A stretch of 64,000 nucleotides of DNA from a virus: positions 1 to 64,000 of IMG/VR virus record IMGVR_UViG_3300037219_000017; one strand, given 5' to 3'. The position numbers were made by a program, and so were the translations under genes. Shown here one piece after another: positions 1 to 8,756 of this stretch; position 1 is the first letter of the stretch; every line of letters begins with the position of its first letter. Under the pieces are notes generated by a model. The model worked only from the letters and a program-made list of their open reading frames with translations. It searched no databases and was not told where the DNA came from.

Positions 1-1
1 G

Positions 2-202
2 TTCGTCCCGCGAGTCCCTATATCATGGCTGCATGACTACGTAAGCATGCTGCGGGTTACGATGACCTTGAAGCCAGTCGGCGATCTAACGTCGGCTATG
101 TCCGCAACAGTGGACGCGTGTGACCATCAGATCATGCGCCGCATCGAAGAAGTTCAGACTTATCTGGACCGGCTAGACGCTGGTCCGTCGAGCATCAACT
201 AA
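2..202 (+). CDS. Partial hypothetical protein (3' end only)
   Basis: An open frame enters from the left edge and stops at TAA 200-202. The visible 66 residues end in a charged helical stretch (RRIEEVQTYLDRLDAGPSSIN). The AAGGAG Shine-Dalgarno of the next gene overlaps the stop codon, so the two are probably in one operon. An internal ATG could also be the true start. No family recognised. Confidence 0.5.
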   Translation, partial: FVPRVPISWLHDYVSMLRVTMTLKPVGDLTSAMSATVDACDHQIMRRIEEVQTYLDRLDAGPSSIN

Positions 203-213
203 GGAGATCCCAA

Positions 214-507
214 GTGCCCACCAAAGCACACTACGCCACTTGCGGTGTACGGCCGCCTTTGCGCGTGGCGCGAGGCAGCATGACCGGCATGCGCGGCTAT
301 TGTAAATACTCGAAGCGCGACTACGAGAGCTTCGCGAAATCAATTCGTGGAGCCCGCGAAGAGTGGCTGAAGTTACACACCGCAGACCCAGACGCCGGCA
401 TCGAGGCATTCAATGCTGTTATCTGGGGCCTGATTCAAATGTTCAAGAAGGACAACCCAGAGTTCGAGGAGCTGCGATTCATCGGCGCTTGCAGCTCAAC
501 AGTGTGA
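214..507 (+). CDS. Hypothetical 97-residue protein
   Basis: GTG start preceded 7 bases upstream by AAGGAG (201-206). The N-terminal third is basic and low in structure; the rest has a tyrosine- and lysine-rich segment (YCKYSKRDYESFAKSIRG) and an amphipathic C-terminal helix. It stops 24 bases before the MoxR-type ATPase start, so it is likely in the same operon. No known family recognised. The start is well supported; the function is unknown. Confidence 0.6.
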   Translation: MPTKAHYATCGVRPPLRVARGSMTGMRGYCKYSKRDYESFAKSIRGAREEWLKLHTADPDAGIEAFNAVIWGLIQMFKKDNPEFEELRFIGACSSTV

Positions 508-530
508 GCCGACAAAAACGGAGGCAGATA

Positions 531-1625
531 ATGCGCATATTAGATCTTGAAAAGATTGTGGAACCAATGTACGAAGCGGGGGATGCTGTGCATTTGGTAG
601 GGCCGCCGGGCTGTGGCAAGACGGACTTCATCGAGCACGATGTAATACGCCGATTGAGTGCCAAGTACGGTCAACAATTCGGGTTTCGCAAGAGTGTCGC
701 ACCGACACTGGATGCTCCCGACTACAAGGGCTTTCTGATCCCCACGAAGGGGCCAACAGGAGAGCCCATCAGCGTGTTCACTCGATCGCCGGAGTTCCCG
801 AGCGACGCGTATCTGGCAGAGTTCCCGAGGGGCATTTACTTCATCGATGAGCTTTCATCGGCGGAGCATCTCACCCAAAAGGCGCTGGCATCTGTGATTC
901 TAGAGAAGCAGTTCGGGAATCACAAACTGCCCAAGGACTGGCAGATCTACATAGCAAGCAACCGCGCACAGGACAGAGCTGGGGCGTTGCGTATGCTCAG
1001 CCACATCAGAAACCGAATCAGGGAGATCCCGATGGAGAACGACGCCCTGTCGTGGGCAGTCTGGGCCGAGAAGAACGGCATCCATCCGCTCATCATCGCG
1101 TGGGCGAAGTCCAATCCGACGACCGCGTTCGTTGACGAAGTACCCAACACCGATCGGCCGTTCAGTTCGGCGCGCTCTGTGGTACGTGCGGCGCATCTGC
1201 TGCAAGTCGGGCTCGCGCGGGATGAGGACGGCAAGTTGATCGACATGGAGCTGCCGAGCGACGTGCTGATTCAGCAAGCCATCTACGGCGACATTGGCGA
1301 AGGCGCCGGTGCCAATCTGTTCGGATACCTGAAGGTGTGGGACAAGCTGCCCACGTTGGATGAGATCATTGCAGATCCGAAGACGGCGAAGTGTCCGCAG
1401 GAACTCAGCGCTGGCTGGGCTGCTGGCCAGATGTGCATTCACTTTGCGAAGGGCGACAACATCGACCCGCTGTGGACCTACACCGAGCGCTTACCGCGTG
1501 AGGTTCAGGTGTCAATGGCGAAGTCGCTGCTGGAGCGCAGCGGTTCATCGCTGCTCAACTCACCGTCCCTCATCAAGTGGATTCACAAGAACAAGGCGTT
1601 GATCACGTCGAGCACAGGTCGATGA
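531..1625 (+). CDS. MoxR/CobS-type AAA+ ATPase
   Basis: 364 residues from the ATG at 531, chosen because GGAGG sits at 520-524; the frame is open further upstream but lacks a ribosome site there. Walker A GPPGCGKT is at residues 24-31 and Walker B FIDELSSA has D106 and E107. The sensor region follows (IYIASNRAQDRAGALRM). Family knowledge: MoxR-like AAA+ proteins act as hexameric chaperones or remodellers, usually paired with a VWA-domain partner. Here a VWA/HExxH protein (3556-4746) and a DUF3150-like protein (1758-2654) lie just downstream, so the three probably work together. The target is unknown. It overlaps the next small gene by ATGA. Confidence 0.85.
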   Translation: MRILDLEKIVEPMYEAGDAVHLVGPPGCGKTDFIEHDVIRRLSAKYGQQFGFRKSVAPTLDAPDYKGFLIPTKGPTGEPISVFTRSPEFPSDAYLAEFPRGIYFIDELSSAEHLTQKALASVILEKQFGNHKLPKDWQIYIASNRAQDRAGALRMLSHIRNRIREIPMENDALSWAVWAEKNGIHPLIIAWAKSNPTTAFVDEVPNTDRPFSSARSVVRAAHLLQVGLARDEDGKLIDMELPSDVLIQQAIYGDIGEGAGANLFGYLKVWDKLPTLDEIIADPKTAKCPQELSAGWAAGQMCIHFAKGDNIDPLWTYTERLPREVQVSMAKSLLERSGSSLLNSPSLIKWIHKNKALITSSTGR

Positions 1626-1783
1626 AGGCGCCGGTTCTGTACAAGAAAGCTGTAGGGCGGATGTTCCTATTCGCCTTGCGGCATGATTGCCCGCAGCTAG
1701 CAGCGACGATCTTGTTACTGCTAGGTCTGCGGATTGTGTCTATTACGAAGGAGAGAAATGACAGACTCAAATCAGCTCAATGA
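1622..1783 (+). CDS. Small membrane-like protein (53 residues)
   Basis: ATG at 1622 overlaps the TGA of the ATPase gene (ATGA), typical of translational coupling. The protein begins MKAPVLYKKAVGRMFLF and has a hydrophobic stretch around residues 25-37 (LAATILLLLGLRIV), so one weak membrane segment is possible. Its 3' end overlaps the start of the next gene (1758) by 26 bases. No family recognised. It could be a link between the ATPase and the DUF3150-like gene, or only a spurious short frame. Confidence 0.4.
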   Translation: MKAPVLYKKAVGRMFLFALRHDCPQLAATILLLLGLRIVSITKERNDRLKSAQ

Positions 1784-2654
1784 CGCTCTAGCTGCGAACT
1801 ACATGGTGGTCGATCTGACTCTCAAGAGCTGGACCGGCAACATTACAGATCGCGAAGCGTCGTCCGAAGTTATCACGTCCAAGGGAGCAGCCCAGGACAG
1901 CGGTAAGTTCGTGAAGTACCTCTTTGCGTCGGCCGACGGCGAATTGCAAGCAGTGCGCGCCTCAGCCCGCGTGATCGGGAGTTACGTGAAGCAGGAAACA
2001 TCGCCGTGGCAGGGGAGCTATAGGCTCCTAGCTGCAACTAAAGCGATCGACTTTCTGACTAAGCTCAACGGCTTCAAGCAGGACTACGACAACACAGTAG
2101 CCGCGTTGGCGAACGTCTGGGACGTTCGTGTGGCGCAAGCCATCCACAATCTCGGCGGCCTCGCCGACGCGAACGACTATCCCGATGCTGCAGAAGTGCG
2201 GGCGTTGTTCGGGATGACCATCGACCTCTTGCCGGTGCCATCTGAAAAGGACTTCTCGCGTATCAACCTACCGGCCAACGTCGTCACGGCGCTGGGCCAG
2301 CGGCACGCGAGCGCGCTGGAGAAGCAGATGCAGACAGTGCACGACGACATGAAGAAGAATCTGCTGGAGGGTATTCAGCGCATGGCGAAGCAGCTCGGCA
2401 TGCGGGGAGCGGGTGAGAAGACGCGCCTGCATGACACGATGGTGAGCAATCTGCAAGCGCAGGTCGCCATGTTGCGGACCATGAACGCATCGGGCAGTCC
2501 CGAGCTGGCAGCCCTTGCCGACAAGATCGAGCAGCAGTTGCTCGCTACGCCGATGGAGGCGTTCCGCAACTCGCCCGCTAAGGCCGCAGAGGTGGCCGAG
2601 GCAGCGAAGAACCTGGCCATCGAGGCCGCCTTGGAGGACGTATGGCAGCTGTAA
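1758..2654 (+). CDS. DUF3150-like protein of the MoxR/VWA module
   Basis: 298 residues; ATG 1758 with AAGGAGAG (1748-1755). The start MTDSNQLNDALAANYMVVDL and the helical body (VRASARVIGSYVKQETSPW, then a Q/K-rich coiled-coil half) resemble the DUF3150 proteins often found in phages and plasmids beside MoxR-type ATPases. That match is from memory and was not searched. No catalytic motif is visible; alpha-helix dominates, with possible coiled coil around residues 190-290. Position between the ATPase and the VWA gene suggests an adaptor or substrate subunit. Function unknown. Confidence 0.65.
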   Translation: MTDSNQLNDALAANYMVVDLTLKSWTGNITDREASSEVITSKGAAQDSGKFVKYLFASADGELQAVRASARVIGSYVKQETSPWQGSYRLLAATKAIDFLTKLNGFKQDYDNTVAALANVWDVRVAQAIHNLGGLADANDYPDAAEVRALFGMTIDLLPVPSEKDFSRINLPANVVTALGQRHASALEKQMQTVHDDMKKNLLEGIQRMAKQLGMRGAGEKTRLHDTMVSNLQAQVAMLRTMNASGSPELAALADKIEQQLLATPMEAFRNSPAKAAEVAEAAKNLAIEAALEDVWQL

Positions 2655-2851
2655 AATGGAACGGCCCCGTGGACGGTCTAACCGCAGAAGAGCTACACAA
2701 CATCGTGGCGGCAATCGCCTTTTACATCGAGGAATTCGAAGAAGGTGAGGACATGCGCGAGATGGAAGACCTCCAAGCGAAGATACAGCAAGAGCTGTAC
2801 TTGCGCCGCGGAGTGGCTCTGCGTCACGCCGAGCAGGAGAAGCAGAAGTGA
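2642..2851 (+). CDS. Hypothetical 69-residue acidic protein
   Basis: Starts inside the end of the DUF3150-like gene (13-base overlap). Sequence is acidic and helical (IAFYIEEFEEGEDMREMEDL) with a basic tail. Its TGA overlaps the GTG of the next gene (GTGA), which supports real translation. No family recognised. Confidence 0.6.
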   Translation: MAAVKWNGPVDGLTAEELHNIVAAIAFYIEEFEEGEDMREMEDLQAKIQQELYLRRGVALRHAEQEKQK

Positions 2852-3156
2852 GGCGCGCAGGCGCATGGCGAGCCTCGCAGGTCAAGGAAGACTTCTGCGT
2901 GATCGCCGCATCGTATGGTCCCACGAGCAAGGAAGAAGTGACTACGTACACCGTCCGCGGTGTGGTTGTCAGTCCCGTGCACGTGGCTCAAATTATTGAC
3001 AGGCAGGGTCGCGCATATGGCTGGTACGTATTCCCGACCGGCGCTGTGCAGCTCGTCAATGAAGGCAATGTCAGGGAGCGGAGGAGTGGGAGGGTGAATG
3101 GCGTACAAATCCAAGGCAAAGAGACTGATATACCGAAACAAGTGGCGCCGCAGTGA
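2848..3156 (+). CDS. Hypothetical 102-residue protein
   Basis: GTG start in a GTGA overlap with the preceding gene. The middle looks like a small beta domain (TYTVRGVVVSPVHVAQIID, then AYGWYVFPTGAVQLV). The last 59 bases overlap the start of the following HNH gene, which may have been inserted here, so the C-terminal tail (GRVNGVQIQGKETDIPKQ) may be acquired. No family recognised. Confidence 0.55.
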   Translation: MRRAGAWRASQVKEDFCVIAASYGPTSKEEVTTYTVRGVVVSPVHVAQIIDRQGRAYGWYVFPTGAVQLVNEGNVRERRSGRVNGVQIQGKETDIPKQVAPQ

Positions 3157-3559
3157 AAGGGGGCGCGCTTCGGAGCGAGCCTCCCGGAGGCGAGCAATGG
3201 CCGACCCGGTCCGTCACGCGAGAATAAAAGCCGGCGCGCGGCGCACTTACTACCGCATGGTAAAGAACCCCACGTATCGGAAAATAGTGGCGGCTCGAAC
3301 AGCTACATTTTACCGCGTTCACCGCGACAAAATACTGCGGCGGCAGCGGCTACGCAAAGGAGTGCCGGACGAAACGAGGCCGCGACCGGAACTGTGCGAA
3401 CTCGACTGTAAACGAAAAGCAAAAGTCCGCGACCACGACCACGGAACAGGGCGGTTCCGTGCGTGGTTGTGTCAGCCGTGCAATGCAGGCTTAGGTATGT
3501 TCAAAGACGATCCCGAGTTGCTCGAAAGGGCAGCAGTTCATATTAGGAGGCATAAATGA
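3098..3559 (+). CDS. Endonuclease VII-like HNH nuclease (copy 1)
   Basis: 153 residues. A long Arg/Lys-rich N-terminal region is followed by the recombination endonuclease VII fold: cysteine pair (C-E-L-D-C, one residue longer than the usual CxxC), catalytic-type DHDH, then WLCQPCNAGLGMF. Family: beta-beta-alpha-metal nucleases related to T4 gp49, common in phages as free-standing, homing-like enzymes. It overlaps both neighbours (59 bases upstream, 4 downstream) and splits the MoxR/DUF3150 genes from the VWA gene. Active-site residues look intact. It could be a selfish element or a genuine resolvase. Confidence 0.85.
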   Translation: MAYKSKAKRLIYRNKWRRSERGRASERASRRRAMADPVRHARIKAGARRTYYRMVKNPTYRKIVAARTATFYRVHRDKILRRQRLRKGVPDETRPRPELCELDCKRKAKVRDHDHGTGRFRAWLCQPCNAGLGMFKDDPELLERAAVHIRRHK

Positions 3560-4746
3560 CTCAACAGACAAAACGACACCCCGCTTTGACCGAGGCTATT
3601 TCCGCATTACTCGTAAGACACCCCTTCTTCGCGAGCTTGCTGCTGGATCTAACTGATATTGTCGAAGCAACTCAGCTGCCTAATAGCAGTCAGCTGAACA
3701 CGTGCGCGACGAACGGCAAGACCATCTGGGTGAACCCGGAGAACTTCGCTAAGTACACTATCGATGAACGCATCGGTATGCTCGTGCACGAAATCGACCA
3801 CATCATTTTCCAGCACATGTCTCGTGCACAGGCGTATCAGCAGCTCGGGGTAGGACCCGACTTGGAGACCTTCTCGCATAAGAAGTTCAACCATGCTTGC
3901 GATTACATCATCAATGCACACCTGACTAGTCAAGGATTCAAGCTCCCGCTGGGCAGTCTCCAGAATTCACAGGTCACAGCCGACGACATCGCCGACGAGG
4001 TGTACCTGAAGCTCCCCAAGGACGAGGAGAACAAGCCGGATGGTCCGGACCAGCACGTGCCAGACGATCAGCAGGTCAGCACGGACAAGCCAACCATGCA
4101 GGCAGCGCTGAAGAAAGCCCAAGAGATGGCGAAGATGCAGGGCAAGGGCGCTGGCGGCATGGAGCGGTTTATAGATGACTTCTGCACACCGAAGATCAGC
4201 TGGCAGGAGCATCTGCGCAAGGCGCTGATGGCCAACACGCGGGGGCGGGATGTCTACACATGGCAGCGGCCGAACCGGCGCAAGCTGGCAATCGCTCCGC
4301 ACGTGTACATGCCTGGTCGAGCCGGGCTCCAAGGACCGGAGATCGCGGTCGAGATCGACACGTCGGGGTCGATTGGCGAGAAGGAACTCAAGACGTTCCT
4401 CGGGGAACTCTCTGGCATCATGGATGAGATCCAACCAAGAAAAATTCACGTAGCCTACGTCGATGACGCGCTCCACGGAGACATCATCGAGTTGGAAGAC
4501 TCCAATGAGCTGACCGAGCTAGGCAAGAAGGCCGGAGGCGGTGGCGGAACTGATATGACGGTGATCTTCAGAGAGATCGAGGACCGTCAGTTGCCAATCG
4601 AATCAGTCGTCGTTTTTAGCGACGGTTACACTCCGTTCGGGGAGGACGTAGGAATCCCGACAGTGTGGGCGCTTACAACGCCGGGTATAGTAGCTCCATG
4701 GGGAACTACTGTGCATGTCCCATTGGGAGATCAAGAGGAGAGTTGA
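3556..4746 (+). CDS. VWA domain protein with HExxH motif (metallopeptidase-like)
   Basis: 396 residues, ATGA overlap with the HNH gene. The N-terminal half has a zincin-type motif, H78-E-I-D-H82, in the order seen in the VWA-like metallopeptidase family (DUF2201-like). The C-terminal half is a von Willebrand A domain: MIDAS DTSGS at residues 268-272, then GGGGGTDM and VVVFSDGYTPF. A Gln/Lys-rich linker joins them. In cellular systems such proteins partner MoxR ATPases; a MoxR-type ATPase lies at 531-1625. Whether the zinc site is active is unknown; MIDAS residues look complete. Confidence 0.85.
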   Translation: MTQQTKRHPALTEAISALLVRHPFFASLLLDLTDIVEATQLPNSSQLNTCATNGKTIWVNPENFAKYTIDERIGMLVHEIDHIIFQHMSRAQAYQQLGVGPDLETFSHKKFNHACDYIINAHLTSQGFKLPLGSLQNSQVTADDIADEVYLKLPKDEENKPDGPDQHVPDDQQVSTDKPTMQAALKKAQEMAKMQGKGAGGMERFIDDFCTPKISWQEHLRKALMANTRGRDVYTWQRPNRRKLAIAPHVYMPGRAGLQGPEIAVEIDTSGSIGEKELKTFLGELSGIMDEIQPRKIHVAYVDDALHGDIIELEDSNELTELGKKAGGGGGTDMTVIFREIEDRQLPIESVVVFSDGYTPFGEDVGIPTVWALTTPGIVAPWGTTVHVPLGDQEES

Positions 4747-4747
4747 T

Positions 4748-5095
4748 ATGGACTTTAATCTAATTTTACCAGGAGCGCTAATCATCGGGCTCGGCGCTGC
4801 GGCGTCGCACGTCCTATCTAACAGACGCATGGCGCGGCTACAGAAGCACGCGTTCGCTATGCACATACAGGGCATGAGCACCATGGCGAACATGTGTATC
4901 GAGATCCAATGCGTCAACTACGGAGCGCGGATTGAGGACGCGAAGATGGTCTTCGAGACTACGATGGCCGAGTGCGGCATGCCCATCGTCGCGGTCGATA
5001 GGCCGATCAGCGCCGCAGCCCGCGCATACCTCGAAGGAAAGCGCGCAATGTTCTTAGCCAAGGAGAAAGCGGATGTCGACACGAAATCGTCTTAA
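4748..5095 (+). CDS. Small membrane-anchored protein
   Basis: 115 residues; ATG 4748 preceded by AAGAGGAG. Residues 4-24 are hydrophobic (LILPGALIIGLGAAASHVLS) followed by basic residues, a single N-terminal membrane anchor. The remainder is helical with several cysteines (CIEIQCVN, AECGMP). It overlaps the next gene by 23 bases. No family recognised. Confidence 0.6.
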   Translation: MDFNLILPGALIIGLGAAASHVLSNRRMARLQKHAFAMHIQGMSTMANMCIEIQCVNYGARIEDAKMVFETTMAECGMPIVAVDRPISAAARAYLEGKRAMFLAKEKADVDTKSS

Positions 5096-5828
5096 CCCAA
5101 AGGAAGCAGCTGGGCTAGCTTGTGGGCTCTACGGAGTGCTGCGCAACACCATTGACTATCTGGACATTCCACTGACAGATGAACAGATGGTCGACGTGTG
5201 GGAAGTCAGCTTCCCGACGGAAATAAAGAACGCATACCTGACGCTCCACGCATCAGGCTACTCAATGAATATTCATTGCAGGCAGGTGCGGTTCTACGTC
5301 CCCGATCTGAAAATGGACGTTAGTTTCTACCAAAGAAATCGACAGGAGTGTTTCTTGAGGCCGCCAACGTCGGGACCGTGGCTGCTACACGTACCGACAC
5401 AGCGCGGCACGTCAATACGCCACATGCCGCTGATAGATTTCAAGAACGCGCTCGTGAAAGACACCTACGCCGAGTTTTTGGTCTGGTGCAGCGCCGCGGC
5501 GAAGTGCGACGAGAGACAGACTGAAGCCCGCGGCGTCATAGATGACATCATCAAGATGTTGTCGACAGCAGGGCAGCTCAGGCGTATGGTCCCCGAGCTG
5601 GTGCAGTATCTGCCAGAGAGCCATCGGAGGGCCATTGCAGATCAGCTGCGCGCGAGCCCGTTCCCCGTTGAGTGGGCGGCGTATCCGAAGGACAAGGTTG
5701 ACCGGCTGCTCGCCGCGCTGGCAGAGGGCCACCTGTTTAACGGCATGGGCAAGCGCGACACCGATAACATGTGCGGCGGGGAGAGTTGGGCGAGGTACTC
5801 CATCAGAAAAGAGGGAAAGCATGATTGA
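5073..5828 (+). CDS. Hypothetical 251-residue protein upstream of DNA polymerase
   Basis: ATG 5073 with AAGGAGAAAG upstream. N-terminal half is mixed alpha/beta with scattered cysteines; the C-terminal half is helical (VIDDIIKMLSTAGQLRRMV). It overlaps the polymerase start by 8 bases, so the two are probably co-translated. No recognised motif; the position suggests a replication accessory role but this is inference only. Confidence 0.65.
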   Translation: MSTRNRLNPKEAAGLACGLYGVLRNTIDYLDIPLTDEQMVDVWEVSFPTEIKNAYLTLHASGYSMNIHCRQVRFYVPDLKMDVSFYQRNRQECFLRPPTSGPWLLHVPTQRGTSIRHMPLIDFKNALVKDTYAEFLVWCSAAAKCDERQTEARGVIDDIIKMLSTAGQLRRMVPELVQYLPESHRRAIADQLRASPFPVEWAAYPKDKVDRLLAALAEGHLFNGMGKRDTDNMCGGESWARYSIRKEGKHD

Positions 5829-7689
5829 TATCCCGATTGATTTTGAAACTTTCTGGGACAAGGACTACCAGCTGCAAAAGATGACTACGGCTGAGTACGT
5901 CCTAGATCCGCGCTTCGAGATCATCGGTGTCGCTTTGCGCACCCCCGACGGCGTTGACCACTGGGTTTCTGGGGACGCTGATCACGTCCGCAGCGAGTTA
6001 CTCCGGCTCGTTCCCGACTGGTCCGCCGTCCGGGTGGTGGCGCATAATGCGCGCTTCGAGGCTTCGATCCTGGAGTGGCGCTTGAACATCAAACCGGGAG
6101 CGTACTTCTGCACGATGGTAGGGTCGCGCCCCCACATCCTTCCGTACACGCGGAGCGTTTCTCTTGATGCCGTTGCCCGCCACCTCGGCTGTGGCACGAA
6201 GGGCGACTATGTTCACAAGGTCCAAGGCAAGCACCGCGCGGACTTCACCGCCGCGGAGTTAACTGATTATGGTGAATACTGTAAAAACGACGAAAAAATT
6301 ACGGCGCGAATTTCGACTTACCTTTCTCGAATTTTGCCAGCCGATGAGCAAGATTATCTGGACCTGACCATAAAGAAATTCGTAAGACCGAAGCTCAGGC
6401 TCGACCGCGCAGCCCTCAGCGCCCGCTTAACACAAATCGAGACGACCAAGGCGACCCTCGCCACGCTGATTCAGACGCGCTACAAAGCGACGCTGAAAGA
6501 CATCAGGTCAAGGCCCAAGTTCGCCGCGCTGTTGGCAGCGCAGGGCGTAACGGCACCCATGAAGGCGAATAAGAAGGGCACCGGTACGACCTATGCCTTC
6601 GCCAAGGATGACCTCGCGTTCAAGGAGCTGCTCACGCATCCGAATCAGTCGGTCAGGGAGCTGGTCGCGGCCAAGAATGCCATGTCCTCAACCATGGAGG
6701 AGGGCCGTGTCAAGAGACTGATCACGCTGCACGATATCAAGGATGGCTGGCTGCCGATCCCTGTCGTGTACTACGGCTGCCATCCTGGGCGCCTGAGTGG
6801 TGACGATGAGATCAACATGCAGAACCTGCCTCGGGTAGAGACCAAGAACGGAGTCAAGAAGGGGCACCTGCGCTACGCGGTCATCGCCCCGGCGGGGTAC
6901 AGCGTGCTCGCCGCAGACTTCAGCAACATCGAAGCCCGCATAGTGGCGACGCTGGCGGGCGAGGCAGAGCTTCGCGAGGGCTTTCGCAGCGGTGCGGATA
7001 TCTATTCATCGTTCGCATCCAAGATCTACGGGCGCGAGATCAACAAGAAGGACGACCCCAACGAGAGGTTCGTCGGCAAGGGCTGCATCCTCGGGCTGGG
7101 CTATGGCATGGGCTGGAAGAAATTCCAACTCAAGATGGCACAGGAGGGAATCATGTTCACTGACGATCAGGCGAAGGACATAGTGTACCTGTATCGCTGT
7201 ACCTATCCCGGTGTCCCGGCGCTCTGGAGGCACCTTGAGTACATGGCGTCGACCTACATGCTCACGCCAGACGTACCGCACCCAAGCGAGATGGCGAACC
7301 TGATCTTCGCGAACGAGCGAATCATCCTGCCCAATGGCATGCCGCTGATGTATCCGGGGCTGCGGCACGACGGCGACGGATACAAATTTGACAGCCGGTT
7401 TGCTGGGGTTGAAGTGCCTAACTTTATTTGGGGCGGGACGTGGCTGGAGAACATATCGCAAGCCCTCGCCCGTATCATCGCCGTCAGGGCTGAGCTGCGG
7501 CTGGCACGAAGGGGATTGATAGCAGCCCATCAGGTACACGACGAGTTGATCTGGGTGGTCCCGACAGCCATCGTGGATAGAGTGAAGCCAGTAGTTGCTC
7601 TCAGCATGTGCGAAGCAGTAGACTTCCTCCCTGCTTTGCCAATAGCAATCGAGATCAAGCATGGACCCACATATGGCGATGCCAAGTGA
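5821..7689 (+). CDS. Family A DNA polymerase with 3'-5' exonuclease
   Basis: 622 residues from ATG 5821 (GAGGGAAAGC upstream). Proofreading exonuclease: Exo I D7/E9 (IDFETFW), Exo II VAHNARFEASIL, Exo III YCKNDEKIT. Polymerase: motif A ADFSNIEAR with D366, motif B from K420 (KGCILGLGYGMG), motif C HQVHDELIW with D574. All catalytic carboxylates are present. There is no 5'-3' exonuclease domain, as usual for phage enzymes. It should copy the phage genome together with the primase-helicase at 18,816 and the helicase at 15,224. Confidence 0.95.
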   Translation: MIDIPIDFETFWDKDYQLQKMTTAEYVLDPRFEIIGVALRTPDGVDHWVSGDADHVRSELLRLVPDWSAVRVVAHNARFEASILEWRLNIKPGAYFCTMVGSRPHILPYTRSVSLDAVARHLGCGTKGDYVHKVQGKHRADFTAAELTDYGEYCKNDEKITARISTYLSRILPADEQDYLDLTIKKFVRPKLRLDRAALSARLTQIETTKATLATLIQTRYKATLKDIRSRPKFAALLAAQGVTAPMKANKKGTGTTYAFAKDDLAFKELLTHPNQSVRELVAAKNAMSSTMEEGRVKRLITLHDIKDGWLPIPVVYYGCHPGRLSGDDEINMQNLPRVETKNGVKKGHLRYAVIAPAGYSVLAADFSNIEARIVATLAGEAELREGFRSGADIYSSFASKIYGREINKKDDPNERFVGKGCILGLGYGMGWKKFQLKMAQEGIMFTDDQAKDIVYLYRCTYPGVPALWRHLEYMASTYMLTPDVPHPSEMANLIFANERIILPNGMPLMYPGLRHDGDGYKFDSRFAGVEVPNFIWGGTWLENISQALARIIAVRAELRLARRGLIAAHQVHDELIWVVPTAIVDRVKPVVALSMCEAVDFLPALPIAIEIKHGPTYGDAK

Positions 7690-7897
7690 GACCGAGCGAC
7701 AACACGAATGCGTTTGCTGTCGCGGTCCGGGTATTATCCCTGCAAAGAGAGCAGATATAGAAGCGTTGTTAGGCTATAAAGTTAGCGTAGACTACTCCAC
7801 CAACGTATATCTGCCTGGCGGTTGGTGGACGTGGCGCCCGCTCTGGCACTGGGTCCGCTGGGTCGCGCAAGACAGCCCGTCCGGCAAGAGATTGTGA
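7661..7897 (+). CDS. Small cysteine- and tryptophan-rich protein
   Basis: Up to 78 residues; in-frame ATGs at 7661, 7673 and 7679, the first overlapping the polymerase gene by 29 bases. A CVCCRGPG motif near the N terminus could be half of a metal site. The C-terminal half is unusually tryptophan-rich (WWTWRPLWHWVRWV), perhaps membrane-associated. Its TGA forms a GTGA overlap with the next gene. No family recognised. Confidence 0.5.
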   Translation: MDPHMAMPSETERQHECVCCRGPGIIPAKRADIEALLGYKVSVDYSTNVYLPGGWWTWRPLWHWVRWVAQDSPSGKRL

Positions 7898-8205
7898 CTG
7901 CTAATCACTGTGATCTATTACCCGGAGGCGACGCATATGCGCAGCTGTGGATGGCGATCCTGCGACAGGCGCTGGACGACGCGACATACCACCGTCACTC
8001 CAAAACTGGCTCGTCGGAGGCCGTTGCCAACCGCGCAGACGCACGCAAGTGGTTACGCGCAGAGATTACAAGCGTTGGCTCTATGCAATGGATCTGCGAT
8101 TTGATAGGCATCCCCGCCGAGCGGGTGCGATCAGAGTTTGAAGAGAGGCTGCTCGGCAACACAGGCAAGCGACGACGCGGGCCTTATCCAAGGAAACGTA
8201 CATGA
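7894..8205 (+). CDS. Hypothetical 103-residue protein
   Basis: GTG 7894 in a GTGA overlap; the frame is open further upstream but this start fits the operon pattern. Sequence is helical with a W-Q-hydrophobic centre (AQLWMAILRQALDDATY, SMQWICDLIGIPAERVR) and a basic tail (KRRRGPYPRKRT). The spacing of the last two helices is helix-turn-helix-like, so DNA binding is possible but unproven. Confidence 0.55.
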   Translation: MTANHCDLLPGGDAYAQLWMAILRQALDDATYHRHSKTGSSEAVANRADARKWLRAEITSVGSMQWICDLIGIPAERVRSEFEERLLGNTGKRRRGPYPRKRT

Positions 8206-8756
8206 GTTACATTACACAGAACGGCACGTTACAGGCGGCCACTGCATATTACGACCCGCGCCTGCGCGCCGACAAGTCGGCTATTATCATCAGCCCCGAC
8301 AATCCCGAAGGAGATATGAAGCTGACTGTCGTGCCGGAGATCTACTTGCTCGACGCACCGCCCGTGCCCGTAGAGCCCGAACCGATGTACATCAACGCAG
8401 AGTGCGAACCTGCCCCCAAACCAATACCCGAGCCCTGCGCCCGCTTCGTGGCGCGTGGCGTGCTCCTGGTGCCGCGCGACATGGAGAAACTCCGCGGCAG
8501 CTTACGACGCATCCCATTCAAGTGCGGCAAGCCAGTGTCGTGTCGTATCGTAGTAGAGTTCTCCGTCAAAGGTTCGCTGAACATGGAGCTATGGAAAAAG
8601 CTGAAGATCCCCCCGCCATGGCACAAGGCGCCGCGCAATCAATGGAAGAACACCATCCACTACCCCGTGCGGCTGTACTGCTATCAGCCCGCCGAGCTGT
8701 CCAAGGAGCAGGTCGAGTTCTTGCAAGCGCAGATAGCCCTGATGGAGATTGCATGA
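8202..8756 (+). CDS. Hypothetical 184-residue protein
   Basis: ATGA overlap with the preceding gene. A proline-rich linker (PPVPVEPEP, PAPKPIPEPC) separates an N-terminal beta-rich segment from a basic C-terminal domain (FKCGKPVSCRIVVEFSVKGS, then WKKLKIPPPWHKAPRNQW). No family recognised. It ends in an ATGA overlap with the degenerate HNH gene. Confidence 0.6.
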   Translation: MSYITQNGTLQAATAYYDPRLRADKSAIIISPDNPEGDMKLTVVPEIYLLDAPPVPVEPEPMYINAECEPAPKPIPEPCARFVARGVLLVPRDMEKLRGSLRRIPFKCGKPVSCRIVVEFSVKGSLNMELWKKLKIPPPWHKAPRNQWKNTIHYPVRLYCYQPAELSKEQVEFLQAQIALMEIA

